From contig OZ017803.1 of assembly GCA_963969395.1 (NCBI GenBank), positions 14,260,001-14,324,000 of the forward strand: a stretch of 64,000 nucleotides of DNA, given 5' to 3'. The stretch comes from Pseudoscleropodium purum. Taxonomy: Eukaryota; Streptophyta; Bryopsida; Hypnales; Brachytheciaceae. The notes under the pieces were generated by a model. The model was not told the DNA's origin. It worked only from the letters and a program-made list of their open reading frames with translations, and made no database searches. Position numbers and translations under genes: made by a program. Of this stretch, positions 32,897 through 47,510 are shown in pieces (position 1 is the stretch's first letter; each line of letters begins with the position of its first letter).

Positions 32897-33540
32897 TGCC
32901 ACCCCACACTACAATTGAACCCAGAAAGCACACAATCTCTGGGAACCCAACAAAACCCACACGAAACCCAACAAGATTCACACAAAACCCTATAAAATCC
33001 ACACGATAAAAACACGATTTTATCACACACGCTACTGTGTCTCTCCAACCAACACGCACACAGACAGATAACCTAAAACAGGAATTGGCCAATTCTTCGT
33101 CTAGAAACTCCGCTCGGGAACGGAGCGCTGCATTAGTAGACGTGCAACCCTTTGAGCTTGAAACTCCCCAGCAAAAGGAGTCAATTCTCGTCACCCACAA
33201 TGCAAAGCCGGCACTTTGGGGGAGTCGGAATTGGAAACCCAAAAGTGTGATTGTTGTGGGTTCGACATTTCCAAGCGCCCAAAGCCTTTGACCAGCACCA
33301 GCACGTCGGCTTGGTCAAGTCAAGTGGTCGTTCTTGTTTTCCCCCTTTTGGGTTGACATTGAAGTCAAGAGGAGCTGCAGTTGCTGTTCAATTTCAACGC
33401 TCATGGAACATAACATTGTTTGCCAATGTGCCTTTTGCATCCGTGAAAAGCGGACCTGTAAAAGTGAACAAAATTGTCTTCTATGGCTCTATCACTCCTA
33501 CTAGTGTCCCCGTGTGGTTGCCACGGTCAAAACAAAAGTA
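32897..33540 (-). promoter_or_regulatory. 5' leader and promoter region of EPSP synthase
   Basis: By position, the upstream region of the gene. It is less AT-rich than the flanks. I could not identify a TATA box or transcription start with confidence. Confidence 0.35.
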
Positions 33541-36500
33541 AATGTAATTTTCTAATTTTTTTAAACCAAAAATAACTCAAAAATTCATAACTTTCATACT
33601 ATAGGTTGAAACACCACAAACCAAAGCCCATGCACCCCTCCTTGCCAAGGGCATTCCAATGGTACGAAGAACGCGACCAAGGGACGCATAGTCCAAGAGG
33701 TCTCAACAAAACAAACAGATAAAACCAATAGCATATTTTAAGGTATTGATTCTTGAATTTACAGATAAATCCCTCTTCAATATTTACCTAAGTATAATAC
33801 CTATCCAATATGGGAGGACCATTGTCTTGTTAGCATATTGGATGTGGATGTAGCCTCAACTACTCGTCGTAGACCCTAGAGGAAGTCTATGCCCCATTGT
33901 TATTCTCCCAACTTGAACTAAAATCATGGACTCTTCAAAAATTGACCGTACCATTCAACAATTGAGATTCCTTTATGTTAACATAGGATTGTAGATTTCG
34001 GAGGATCTAGTGATTAGACTTCATCCAAACATGACAATACATGGTCATATTGATCAATTCAGAGATAGTTAATCAAAAGCAACAAAAGCAATGGTGGAAG
34101 GTGGGATCAAGGGAGTAACAACGATGAATGAGGGTCTCTATAGCTTGAGAAGTAGGGACTTTTCCTCCACCTTCTACCCATGATCCTTAGCAAGTCTTCC
34201 TAGGTCCTCTAGCATGTCATTTTTGACATACTTAGGTCAATTGTGAAGCTCTTATCCTATGCACGTTACAAACAAAAAAGCAATTGGAAAAATTAGAACT
34301 CATGGACTCACAAGCTTCTATCTTGGTTTGTCTAGAGCAATAATGACTTCTTGTTGCCTTAGGTAACTTAAGTTTGTATGGATATTGTGGACCTAAAAAG
34401 TCCAATTAATGACTTCATTGATAACTACGAAAAAAATAATGCATCTATTGGTTTAATAATCAAAGTATTTTTGTGACTACTTTAGTCATGGGGCCACATC
34501 TTTTTAGGTTTAAAATTCAAGGACATAGGGCCGACATGAAGACTAATTAAGTCTTAAAAAAAGATTGGTTATCATAAAAATCATCCTTTTGAGTACATTG
34601 TGAAATATTTACTTAAAAAATCCAAAAGCACTCATTGGAGATTAAACTATTGTGCAAGACCTATCCTTTTTGCACAAAATTCTAAGAATGAACATATGCA
34701 CTTTTGTTTAAATATATAGGATTTAGGGTTCTATGTCATCTATTGGATATTTTTTGGCCTCTATGTCTTTACAAGGTCAATTTATTATGGAAGAAAATTC
34801 TATTCATACAAACCAATTCAAAGACTCATTATCAAAACTAAAGGTAGGGCTTAGGGTCTTGGAATCTCAAAACTTTGTTGATTTGAATTCCAAACTCATC
34901 ATTTTATAGTTTTAGGATTGATTTAATACATGCTCTCTTCCTAAAATATGTGTAGGATTTAGCATGCATTGATTTTGAGGATTTAAGACCCTTTTAATCC
35001 ATCAAATTTTGGAAAGTAAATATATATGTCACATAATGTTTTCTATCTATCTGCATAAAAGGTATATAAATTGAGGTATAAAATATTAACATAAGTTTAT
35101 CTCCTTGTTGATTCAAATCTAATATACATGGTGTCTCCATCTGTATTTTTATTGTACCTCATATAGATATAATGAGAATCCACAAACTAATCACACATTA
35201 TAGTGCCCAATTTGAGCATGACAAGGTTTGGACCTTAAAATGACATTTAAATGATTGAAAGATGTTATTTGTTGAAATATCAATTTAATGGTGTATGTCT
35301 TGCCATATTTTAGTTCATAATTTGGATTTTAGAAATAAAATGAGGTATATATCACATATACAATTTCCCTCAAATTAAGAAGGATTGATATTCTCTTGCT
35401 TTGTAAAGATTGAAAGGAAAAACTTCCTTACCTTTTTCTAGTCAAGCTTTCTTTTAGAGAAATAAAAAATACAACTTCAAGTAAGACACCTTCCAATTGA
35501 GCAAGAAGCCAACAAAAAATGAAGGTCCACATATACACTAAAAGAACATCCCCATCTTGGATTTTTTTATAGGCGCAAATGACCTACATTTTTATCCTAA
35601 TTATGCATTTCTAGTCAAGTTTCAAGATAATTAAAATACTCAGCTCCCTATACCTAAAGTGCATATGGCTTTTTTGAGCATGAAATGATTGGGCAAGAAG
35701 ACTAAGTGTGAAGACCAGAAAGTAGTGCTTGAAGGCTAAGATAATTATCTAAACAAATGAAATGTGGTGAATTGAAAGTGGTGAAAAAACTTGATTAGTT
35801 GGGGTACAAGGGGTAAAAATTTGAAGCAAATGAACCATTTGGTCTAACATCAAATGAGTTTTGCAACACAAGTGGTGAGTTTTGATTTAGGCAAACACAA
35901 CAATCTTTAGTTAGAAACAAATATTTGATGTTGAACCTCATGCAGGTGGCTTTAGTACATAAAGTCTTTTTCTAACTAGAATTAATAACTTAGAAGTAGA
36001 GCACATCTAGTCTTTGTGGGCCAATGATGTAAGAATTCCAATCCTTTTAGTGTAGAGGATGAATGTTTCGAACAAACTTTCCATTTTGTAGTTGGTTAAT
36101 TTTGGTATTTTTATATCTCTCCAAGATAATGTAGGATGTTTGATATCAAATATGAATTTAAATTCCAAATCGAGTAGTTGACAAGATTTAGGACAAGCAA
36201 CAACATAATAAATGTTAGCAAGTGTTTGCCAAGTCCATTCAAGCCAAGACACATGATTCAACAAATCTTTTCTTATCATAGTAAATTATACTATCCAAAT
36301 GTATACATGAAGTTAAAAATAGTATAAATAGATTTTTTTGTCTTGCAATCAATTATCTTAAGAAGAGTTTGTAAAATGTAACATATTTGCACCACCAATA
36401 AAAGAAATTGAAACCACATTACTCATTTGGGGATGATTTGGTGCATATATTCTCATCCTCACTTGTATGTGTGAAAAGAAGTGGATGTGGTTAAAGAAAT

Positions 36501-36568
36501 CTTCATCTAAAACAAGTAATTGTTTGAGATTCAACATTTGCAAAGACAATTTGTGAATAATAATAATA
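33541..36568. other. AT-rich gene-free region
   Basis: No frame resembles a protein. Nothing structured was noticed before the long hairpin. Confidence 0.5.
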
Positions 36569-36719
36569 TTGAAGTATTTGCAATTGGTTTTGAGAATTTT
36601 CAAAGGTCATATGAATAGAAAAATAATTTGGCACTTTGACATTACCTACAAAGTTCCAAATTATTTTTGCTATTCATATGACCTTTGAAAATTCTCAAAA
36701 CCAATTGCAAATACTTCAA
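36569..36719. repeat. Long near-perfect hairpin
   Basis: Two ~63-base arms (36569-36631 and 36656-36719) are reverse complements apart from a single extra base. The 24-base spacer starts CACTTTG and ends CAAAGTT, so it can pair further. The left arm contains GAAGTATTTGCAATTGG and AGGTCATATGAATAG. This is either a young inverted duplication, a small foldback transposon, or a candidate small-RNA precursor. Confidence 0.9.
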
Positions 36720-36984
36720 CTTGTAGCAACTCTAGCATTAATTATTTCAAAAAAAATAAAGCCAAAGTCATTTAGAATTTTTTTGCGTAGTATATTGAAA
36801 AACATAAATATTATTGATATGTTTCCTAAAGCCTCATACAATCATTAGAGTCTTGCAACTAATGTTTTTTACTAGAAATTTTTTGCTAGCTTTGACAAAA
36901 ATAATTAATATATTGACACCCCTCCAATTTTAATTCAATGATATGCTTCCAACAAAAAGATTATTATTCTTCAAAACAAAGTAT

Positions 36985-37269
36985 CATTAGAAGAGTTTTG
37001 GGGGGTCTAGAAGCATATTTTGGGCCTGTTCCCCCGCAGCTATTCCCCCCCAACGAGGGGAATGGCCCGCTGTCAAAATTTTCTTTTTCATATAAAAATT
37101 TAAGAAAAAAAAAAAAAAAAATAGTCTCCAAATGCAATTTTCTTTTTTTTACGTGGTCAATGACGTGGTAGGGTCTTGGCCACGTCAAACCATTGCGATG
37201 AACCTATTCCCTGCGTTCACAAGTTGTGATAACTCGTAGGCATCCAGAGGCCCCAAAAATCTTCTAATG
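36985..37269. mobile_element. Small inverted-repeat transposon, CATTAG family, copy C
   Basis: 285 bp with the same ends (CATTAGAAGA / TCTTCTAATG) and inner tracts as copies A and B. Flanks read GTAT on the left and TGAT on the right, with no target-site duplication. It is the shortest of the three copies and has no insert. Confidence 0.88.
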
Positions 37270-40200
37270 TGATTGCAATTGATGTAGGTGCTCAAGGAGG
37301 TCACTCCCTCTTAAAAAATGTGATGGCCTACAATAATGACCTATTTTATAGGGGGCTATTTACCTAGTAGATTGAATTATAATACATGGTATTTTTTTAA
37401 ATAATAATAAATGTTAGTATTTTTGGGTACCCTATTGGTATTTATAATTTCTTGTTTGGGTTCTTTAAATGTATAGTATTTTACTTACAAGTAATTTTTT
37501 TACGACTATCTTGGAATTATCCAAGTGCTTAGTAAGTTTGTTAGCATTGTTTAAAACACATGCAAAAGAAAGAACCAAGAAAAGAAAGGCAAACATGATG
37601 AATGCTACAAAAAAAACAAATCAAATACTAAATAAAAACTAGGTTTGTTTTTAAAAACACATTATAGAAGTCACAATTTCACATAAGGTTACTATATTTT
37701 CCCTCCAACACCTTCTCAATGGCAATTCAATCCAATCATTAAACCCTAAACTTTAGAAACTACACATAGGATATGGAGTATTTTATTGAATACATACACT
37801 AAAGTGAAGTTGAATTTGTTCATGAAGTATTGTGTCTAAAATAGACAAGTAGAGTCCTCATTTCCATTAATAATTTTAGAGCCTCTATAGGATGATTGCA
37901 AGAAAGACCTATCCTTTTTGCATCACATTGAGAGTGATAAAGTCGTTTTTTGCTAAAACTTTTGAAGGTAGAATCCAATGAACTTGAAATTTTATTGGAG
38001 ATGGCTAACTTGATTGTAATTATATACTTCAATTTTTTAAATTAAAAAAAAATCATTTTATATTTAAAAGTCAATTTTGCTAATTTGTCACACTTTGAGG
38101 CTTAGGGTTTTTTAAGTACTATGGAATACCCAAAATTAATGATCTAGAGTTGAAATTTTTTTGCTCTATTCCTATAATAGGGGGACATGTGACTAATAAA
38201 AGGAATTTTAAAATATATTATTTTATGAATTTATAGACTCTATATTTGTACAAATAGGACTCCCTTGTGCACGCACTTTTGAACATTAAAGATGGTTTTG
38301 ACTTCATTTTTGGTGAAATTTGATCATCATCAAGTCGTCAAAAAATTTCAATTTTCATTTATTTTTGTTTATGATTTTCTATTTATTATTAATTTATACC
38401 TTGTTGTATTTATAATCTATGATAATCTATCGTTTTTTTCAAATAATACCATTTTAGTACTTGCAAGTACTCATAGTACTCAAAATGGACTTTGAACTCT
38501 TGATTCTCTACATCAATAGGCTGAGATTGTTTTGTTTTGTAGTACTCGTAGTATTGAGTGCAAAAATTGTAGGCAAAATGCTATAAAAATTAGGAGGTCT
38601 TTCTTGCAATTACCCTGTAACATATACCCCTTTTCTTCTTTCTAGTATTCCTTTTCGTATATGTTATTTTACATATATTATTCACATAATTCTATGGTAT
38701 TATACATAATCCTATATTATATGATCACGTTTTACTCTTTAAAAGCACCCTATGTTTTAATGTTTTGGTGTATGCTCTAGCCATATGGTAGTCAATAGGG
38801 TGAATATATGGGTTAATGGATATGGAATGTAGGCACCAATAGTTGGGATAGACAACAATGATTGAATGAGAACTTTGTGCCCAAACACCAACATCCTAGC
38901 CACATCCAAGCCATTGGCACCCCTACTTGTATACTCACGTGTCCTACAAGCCACACATGTTGTCCAATACATGGAGAAGGTAAGTCCCTGTACTTATGTG
39001 TAACTATATCAAATGGTCAACATTTTAACTATAGATATTATAAAAATGGTCAATAGTTTCCATGCAATTTTAAAGGCTACTTTGTCATTTTGGAACATTA
39101 TTTAGGTTTTAGCAACTAACCTCTAAAAGATTTAACTATATTTTTTGGCAATATAGTAATTTTGGACATCTCACTACAAATGGAGTATTTTTTATTGAAA
39201 TTTTCACACAACATGTGTCCAAAAAGTAGATTTAAGGCCCAATAATTCTCATAGTTTTTGACTACATAGTAAAAAAGTTATTATGGATAAGTCAAGGAGT
39301 TCAAGAAAAATTCTTAAAAAATCATTTTCATAAAAAATAAAAATTGAAAACTAGTTTTTTAAGTTTTATATATATATAAAGCTTTGAATCATTCCATTTT
39401 GATTAATGACATGAAAGTTATGAGGAGTTTTAGTTTGTAGACAATTATAGATTCTCTATTCTAAAATAGACTTTGAAGTTTTTTATTTAATTCAATTTTC
39501 AATATTTTGAATCATTCTCTTTTTTTTTTCACTTACTATTTTTTTCCCTATATGTTATACAATTCCAAATGATCTAAATTTTTTTCAAACATGTAGTCAA
39601 CTTGCCTTGAAGAATGAATCCAAAGAAGCACCACCATTTTGGACATTCTTTCATACAAATGTGACCTTGTGAAGTGGAGGTGCTATGATTTTTACAAGGC
39701 CAAAAGAGGATTTTGTCAATTCAATGCTTCACTGTGGAAATTTCTGAAATTTTTTCTACAACTTTTCAAATCAGCTTACTATAAGAACCTATAGTTATGT
39801 GTCTAAATTAAAAAAATTCTAAAATTTTGTACTTGTATTAAAAATGGTAGTTTTGGACTATTTTTGGTGAAAACATAGTCGAAATTTTTTAGGGGTCAAT
39901 CTCTTTTTCCTTTTTTAAAGTTCTATATTTAAATTACAACTTATTTATATGGTTTTGTGCTTTTTTTTAACACTAAAGATTTCATTGGTGTCATTGGTGT
40001 CATTATACACAATCCTCAATACAAACTCAATCTATTTGGATATTTTCATTCAACTACTATAGAATTTTAAAATTTTTAATGTTTATTCCAATTATACATT
40101 ATATGTTCTTCATTCCAATTACAATATATAGCAATTGAATATTTTCATTCAACTAATGTAGAATTTTAAAAATTTTAACAATATTTAGCAATTCAACCAA

Positions 40201-40530
40201 TTTTTGCCTTGTTTGGCACAAGGATACATTATCAATTTTTAATTAAACATCAAATCAAACTAGTGTTGAAGTACATAACATTCTATGAAGATTGAATGGA
40301 CATTTGAAATAGTTGTGATTGTTGTACAAAATGACAATTATGCCATCAAAAAGGCATTAATCAACATATGGCTAGATGTTTAGATGGTTAACCACAATGT
40401 ATTGACAATGTACCTGACAAAGAGGTAGACATGCCATTTCCTCCAATTTCCTCCCCATTCTCCTCAACCAAAAATTGAAAACCATTGATTTAAAAATTAA
40501 TAAAATTTCCTCCCCCAAATGCCATTGATC
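37270..40530. other. AT-rich gene-free region
   Basis: No gene. One tandem duplication of about 99 bp is visible at 40041-40180 (TATTTTCATTCAACTA twice). The GTGTCATTG phrase is doubled near 39990. Confidence 0.5.
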
Positions 40531-40539
40531 TAGATATAA

Positions 40540-40720
40540 ATATAGGTGTGGATACAAGATACAAGATATGGGATACGGTACTGGTATGGATATGATACTG
40601 GATAGGGATATATAAAAATATAGATATGATATGGAAATATAGTTACTATATGGGATATGGATATGATACATGAATACATATATTATATGGGAATATGGAT
40701 ATGATATGGAATTTATCCTA
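40540..40720. repeat. GGATATGATA-type degenerate satellite tract, copy 1
   Basis: Repeated variants of GGATATGATA / ATGGGATA fill about 180 bp. A related tract in a similar context lies at 43625-43800. Confidence 0.8.
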
Positions 40721-40869
40721 TATCAAATGCCACCCCTTCTTCCCTTGAAATTTACAAAGTGGTGGATGGAGGGTGTTACTAAAAAAAATTTATTTAAATT
40801 GTACCCTGGAGGTACCGGGGGATTAATAAAAAAATCAATTGGACTTGATTTGAACTCATTGTGACAATT

Positions 40870-43620
40870 TTGTTACAATGACGTTGACAATAAGCTCAAA
40901 AGAGGTAATTATTGCCTCAATCCACAATAGGCCACAACTAGTTACACTTGGTAGAAGACAATAATAGGCCTAATGAACAATAGATGACTATTTTGTCAAA
41001 ATTTTAAAATCTTAATGTCACAAAACATTATTAGGGTTTGCATCAATTTTTAACATGTTTGGATGTATGTCATTTGGACAACCCTAGTTAATGGGTTTGA
41101 AGTCATTGGTCATTATCCTTTAAGCAGATTACATAGTAAAAGTTAAGGCACCTTCTTAAATGGCAAGAGTATTTAAGAGGATGTTTTTTTCCAATGAATA
41201 AAATTCACCTTGCAAGCATTTATTTTATACTAGCATGATTTAAAATAATCCTTCATGTATTTATAATTCCATTGTTTTAAACACTTGTCAAAATGCAAGC
41301 AAAATAAAATACATCACTATAAAAAATGATCTACAAATAGAACCATTCAATACCTTAGACTTAAAAAATACACACTATTGAGATAGGATTTATAGTAATA
41401 GACAAATATTAGTGTTTACTATACCATGCACACTAAGTAAAATCCAAACATTGTGAAGGATGGTAAACAAAACATTGGTCAAAATCAATACTTTCCATCT
41501 AGACAATGGAATGTTTCATCCAATGCTTACATCTCATTGTAATTCATATTTACAAATAAACAACCTAAAATATTTTTTTCCCATATCCACATGCATTTAT
41601 AATAAATTAAAGTAGAAATGCTAAATATTTACAATTAAATATTTATCACATTTTATTTTATATATATAGTTTTGTAACCACTAAAATACAAAGGATGTTT
41701 TTGAAAGAAATTGTCAAAAATTGCTAATTTTTGGTGCATTGACCAAATTTTTAAATTAAATTTTTTTTGAGCTCCAACCATTGAAAAGTGTTGTAGACCA
41801 TAAAGGCAATGTGAAAAAAATCATCCAATTTGACTGGGTGGATTGTAGGATTATTAGATTTGAAGTGAGTAAAATGGATTTATTCCAAATAGGGATAACA
41901 AACTTCAAGCATTTTTAGAGTGAGATTTTTGCTAAATCCTTAATTGAAACTATACACCATTGAGTACTTAAAATTTGTTAGGTACACTCATGCAAAATTT
42001 CAAAAGCAAATAAGAGTTCCATTGTATTCTAAATCCCCCTATAATATGAAGAGCTCAAATAATCCAACATTATTCTAGCCATTTTTTGATGATTTTTTAA
42101 GCACCAAGGGATTTGATTTTTGAAATCCGCAGAATAAAAACATAAAATAAAATATTTAGAATATGTGGAAAAAATTGGAAATATTTGACAAAATGAATTG
42201 CAAGATTATAACATTTGAAGTTAGAAGAAAACATTTTATTGCAAAATTGCCCTTTATAGTTAACAAAGTTTGACTTCTCTTGGACTTTGATTTTAGAACT
42301 AAAATAATTTTCTTTCATGGAAATATCATGACATATCATACTAGTTACATAATTGCCAAACTCCAAAAGAAGATGAGGTATTTAGCAAAGAATGCCCAAA
42401 AGATGTTGAAATTGCTAAAACTTCTTGAATTGTTTTGTATATTATAACTTTTAATCCAAACACTTGATCATAATTTATTTTTTATTCTTTCAAATAAAGA
42501 TACATGTCTGCACCTTGTGCTAAATTTTCAAAAAGATCCATTCAAAATTGACTTCAAGGCAACTTGCTCCCAAGACTTGCTCAAATTTACAAATGTCCAT
42601 TTAGATCCATTTGGCTGTCTTGTAAATTGGTATGGTACACATTATAATTTACAAAGTAGATAATTAGGATGTCACTTATATAATATTATAAAAATTATAA
42701 AAATTCAATATAATAATATTATACCATCCTAAATATCAAGATGTTAAATAATATTCTTCATAACAATTAACATCAATGTTAAATAAACTTGATAAATAAT
42801 TAGAGTAGCTAGATTTTTTAGCATGATGTGTAATGGAAACTACGTGCTCATGAGAAATAAAATGGACTACACTAAATAATCATTTTAGTGTATTGTTGTT
42901 CTTAAATCTTTATAACATTACATTTTTCAATTCAAGATATTATTATTGATTCACATAAAATTCAAATGAATATGAAATTACCGAATTTGATTTTTTGTTG
43001 GAAATGACTTAAATAATTATATTTATTCAACTAAAGAAACTTATGTACAAATATTAGACTAAAGAAACGTAATTGACAATATGTTATTTGTATAGCTTAA
43101 AAAAGTACATGTTTAACATTAGTTTCAAAGCATGCTTCTTACAAATTGTGTATGATATATAGAAAAAGGATACATTTGACTATTTCTAATAAATCCAAAA
43201 ACTATGGGAGAACATTCCTTGTAATTTAATAAATACATTAAGGTTAAGAGGATATTTGATGTGGGGCTATTCACCTTAATTATTGTATTTAAGATGACTA
43301 CATTTTATATAAAAAGCTATAAGAGGAATATTTTCAATAATCAATGGTTTTTTGTAAATTTATTCATGTTATTTTTTGGTGGGCTATCTTATATATGAAA
43401 TTTCAATGTCCAAATTTTTCTGCCCTTGTTCTTCTTCACAAATTTTTTGTTCCCTCTGCAATACACTAAAAAGAGGCATACCACCCTAGTTTGCATTAGT
43501 TGCTCCCCCCTCTCTCAAAAATTTTAAAAACCGTTGATTTTTTAAAAATGTTTACCTTCAAAATTTCCATTGATTTCTCAAAAAATCACAAGCCATTGAT
43601 CTTGTGAGATTTAAATCTGA
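40870..43620. other. AT-rich gene-free region
   Basis: No protein-like frame and no clear repeat borders; possibly the interior of an old element lying between the two GGATAT tracts. Confidence 0.4.
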
Positions 43621-43624
43621 ACCA

Positions 43625-43800
43625 TCCAAATATGAAATATTGGATATAGATACAATATTGCATACGAATATGTACTGAATATTGAATATGGGTATTGGAT
43701 ATGGATATAGTACCACATATAAATATTTACTAAAACACTAAATATAGATACTAAATACAGTTATAATATCATTGTAACTGTATACGATATGGGATGAATT
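43625..43800. repeat. GGATAT-type degenerate satellite tract, copy 2
   Basis: Variants of ATTGGATATGGATATAG; diverged relative of 40540-40720. Both are preceded by a CCATTGAT phrase. Confidence 0.75.
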
Positions 43801-43844
43801 GTCCCATATTGATTGTCAAACAATTTGGTTTCTGAAAATTATAA

Positions 43845-43870
43845 GGGGGGGTGGGTGGGGGGGGTGGGGG
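43845..43870 (+). repeat. Potential G-quadruplex tract
   Basis: Four G runs of 7, 3, 8 and 5 separated by single T residues, which fits the G-quadruplex rule with one-base loops. Confidence 0.85.
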
Positions 43871-46800
43871 TGATTAGAAATTTTAAATTTTAAAATCTTA
43901 GTGTATTGTGACACAAAAGTGTCACAACGCACTAAAAAGTAGCAATAATTGCTAGACTACATACACTTATAAGATATACACCATGAAACCAACAACAATC
44001 AATTCAATTCAAGTGCCATTGACCAAGTAATGGTTTTAATAACAAGTTTACCATTGAACCTTTAGATTTTCCATTCAAACTATCTCATAAACATCCCACT
44101 CAATATGATTGTATTTAAAACATATAGGGCTTCAAAGATTGAAATTAAATGGACTATAAATTCTATCCTCCCGTTGTATAGTTTTTAATTTCTTGAACCC
44201 ACTAACGTAAACCTCTCTATTTATGCAATGTAATAATTTCTACTACTTGTGGTCAATATCTTACATTTACAAATATTTTTTGATATATACACTACTAATA
44301 TTGTTGTACAATTTTAGCCAACTAACCTTCATCGAAAATTTTCTTAATTGTGTCCATTTTATCATCCAAACTATTTGTCCTCATCTATACTCCCTATACT
44401 ATAAAAAAAATTCATGGACCCTATCTATCAAGACAAAGTTATCAATAAAAGTATACTATGTGATGTTTTTACATAGCCTAATTTTTATATTTAAGAGAGT
44501 ATGTAGTATTTCATGAACCCTCTAGCCTAGTCATATACATTATATAAATGTTTCTATGGCTTTTAATTAAATGGATACTATCTTTTAATGCATGTAGTTT
44601 TTAAGAAAATCAACAAAGACCTCCACGAGTCTAAGAACGTCAAGTTATTCCACAAAATTTAAACCTAGATTATACATAGATATTTAAAAATTTGAATATA
44701 TTTAAATCAATTATTTAAATTTTAAAATTTGTAAAATCCAAAATATAGGATACAAAATATAATGTACTCTTCTTTTGACTTAATGACTTAGTATATTATT
44801 TCTTGAAATTTTCTAATCTATAGTTTTATGAAATAATTCTCTATTGAAATGTTAATATAAAAATTTAAATTTAAATTATTAGTAAATTCTACATCGGATA
44901 TGATTTTTGTTATAATTTGAACCTTCAGAATCATCCAAATTCAAAATTTTCACAAAAGATTTGAAAAATTGAAATCCATAAATAATATTACAAGAACACC
45001 CAAGAATTTACTAAATGAGATTCTTAATTGAATTTATGCCTTGTAAGGCAAAAGATAATCTTTACTTACTATTACTATCTTTGGCACACATTTCTACTAT
45101 TAAATTATCTTAATAGCCTCTAACTCTAAGAATCTTTTGTAGACAATAATTCTTTGAGACTCTACAAAAGTTATTTATATTTAACTCCCTACTTTTCAAA
45201 ATTAGCCAAATATAACAATCATACCTTACAATTTAATAGAATATATAATCAAATCACTCTTAATTTGTCTATACACTATTTGTTACAACTTAAGTTCTTT
45301 ACTCCAAATCACATTACTCAATCATCTTTCTTTAAAAAAATATTTTTAGGATGCTTTTCCATTAATTTTAACAAGTTAATACTCATTAATATGGCATTTA
45401 TTATTAACACAACTATAAAAATCTAACATTTATTAAATCATCAATTTTTGGTCTTTTTTTATAATTATAATTATTCTTAAAAAGATTTTGACATTCAAAA
45501 GATTTTTACCAAATTGGTTCAAATTACGTGCACTAGTCAATATACATGGCCTTTCCTTATGAAACATCTAATTGTAATTAATATATCTTTATAGAGTCCA
45601 TAATCAGATCCTTGTTAATTCTTTGATTTTTTAGAGATTTTTGTTTCATTTTTTTTAATAAATTCTTTTCTGTACAGAAAATATTGTCTATTTTTAATAT
45701 TAATATTAAAAATAAATTGTGATTATTGAAGACAAAATATTTTAAAATTCCACAGCTTTTTATTCATAGATTTAAATTTTATGAAATCTTAAAATGTAAA
45801 TACTTCCTTCCTATTCTTTGATGACCAAAAGTAGACTACGTTTCAAAAATTGTGATAAATCAATATTAAGTGAAATCTAGATAATAATCTAATGATGAAT
45901 TTTAATGAATACAAGTACATTTGACTTCAAGCATTGAAATTTTCAATTCGAAAAATGGTTGTAAAAAAATACATTCTATACTTAAATAAGTTAATACTTG
46001 TGATATTTAAAAATTGTTGTGATTAAAACTTTAGATTCATACTTATCCCTTAAAATTTTAAGTCGTTTTCACAATGTTTTGAATCCTGATTTTGTAATTT
46101 ACAAATTTTTTTAAAGATGAGACATTGTAAGATGAGTCATATTTAAACAATTTAATTGTAGGATTTTATAGAAAATCAAGCCCTTATCATCTCTATAAAA
46201 TTTTGTTTCAATCCCAATTATAGATTCTAAGATTATAACATAAAAGTAAAGGGTACCTTAGTGAAATTAATGTTTTGGTATAGCTAAAATTGTGCCTTGA
46301 CTAGCTCTTTGGTCACATAACATTTTAGAAAGTTGGCATTATATGCTCATTCTCAAGGTAACCAAGTCCCTTGTGCATGGAGGCATTAAAGACTTGTATT
46401 TTTAGGATCAAAATACAAGTGAAAAAATGGTCTTATAGTATAGACCACTTTACTATTAAAATTTCAAAAACTATAAGATGACTAGAAGATTTGTCACAAT
46501 CTGGAGCCACAATTTGAGATCAAACATAGTAGAGAGAAAAAATTCAAGAAAAGACGGACAAGAAGAAAAATAAAATTGGAAAACGTCTAAAATTCGAATG
46601 CAAGATGTATATTCTGATGGTTGTTCTAAACTTCAAATTAGGCAAAGAAAAAATGAGGGACAACAATGCCACTGAAGGTCTAACCTACTATTGGGCAACT
46701 CATTGAAAAAGGATCATAAATGGTTTAGGCTAGGAACCCTATTTCATTGGCTAATGTTCCTCCATTTGATGATCCTCTACTACAACCTCAAGACCGCGTA

Positions 46801-47370
46801 CGCTTTGGAAATTTTTGTAAATTCAATGGTGAATCTTCTTCTAAATTTGAATGTACTACTAGATAGCTAACTTGATTCTTTTGAGGATGAACCCCATATT
46901 CAAGTCTAACTTTTACATTCCAATGTCCAAAAATGCCCATTCTAAAAATGGATTAATCCATTTTGGATTGCCCCAAAAAATTTAAAGGTTAATGAAGTTT
47001 TTTTTAATATACTAACTTTAAAATCCATATATATTAGATTTAGAAGTAACTTTGAATTGTTTGTTTCAAAACTAATTGATAAACATTGATTAGCATAGTT
47101 ATAAGTCTAATAATAGAAGCTATACTCAAGTGCATATTAGGGTCCTTTTAACTCCTTAGTGTCTTAATCAATTTTTTAAAATTTTGCTTATATCTTTACA
47201 CATAGATATTATTTAGCTCAATTTCATCAAATTCATCTTACAAAAAGTTCTATTTTTTAATAAATCAAACATTGATTTGGATGAATGAAAAGTTTTGTAG
47301 AACCTCCTTGAAACATGTTCATCTTTAGAATTTTGCAAGAAAAGGGAAGGTCTTGCACAATAATTTGACT
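43871..47370. other. AT-rich gene-free region
   Basis: No supported gene. A 26-bp perfect AT palindrome lies at 45689-45714. Confidence 0.5.
45689..45714. repeat. 26-bp perfect AT palindrome
   Basis: TATTTTTAATATT followed directly by its reverse complement, with no spacer. Confidence 0.85.
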
Positions 47371-47373
47371 TCC

Positions 47374-47510
47374 AATGAATGCTTTTGGTTTTTTTAAGTA
47401 GATGATTCCCACTATACCAAAAAGGATGATTATTGACTCCCAATGAGTGCTTTTGCTATTTTTTTAAAGTAGATGATTCCCACTATACCCCAAAAGGTGA
47501 TTTCCACGAT
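47374..47510. repeat. Tandem duplication, unit about 70 bp
   Basis: CCAATGARTGCTTTTG, then a T-rich run and GTAGATGATTCCCACTATAC, occurs twice in a row with small differences. Confidence 0.85.

Noticed and set aside
45154..45426. 90-codon open frame
   Set aside because: Composition follows the AT-rich background (Ile, Leu, Asn, Lys, Phe rich); no motif.
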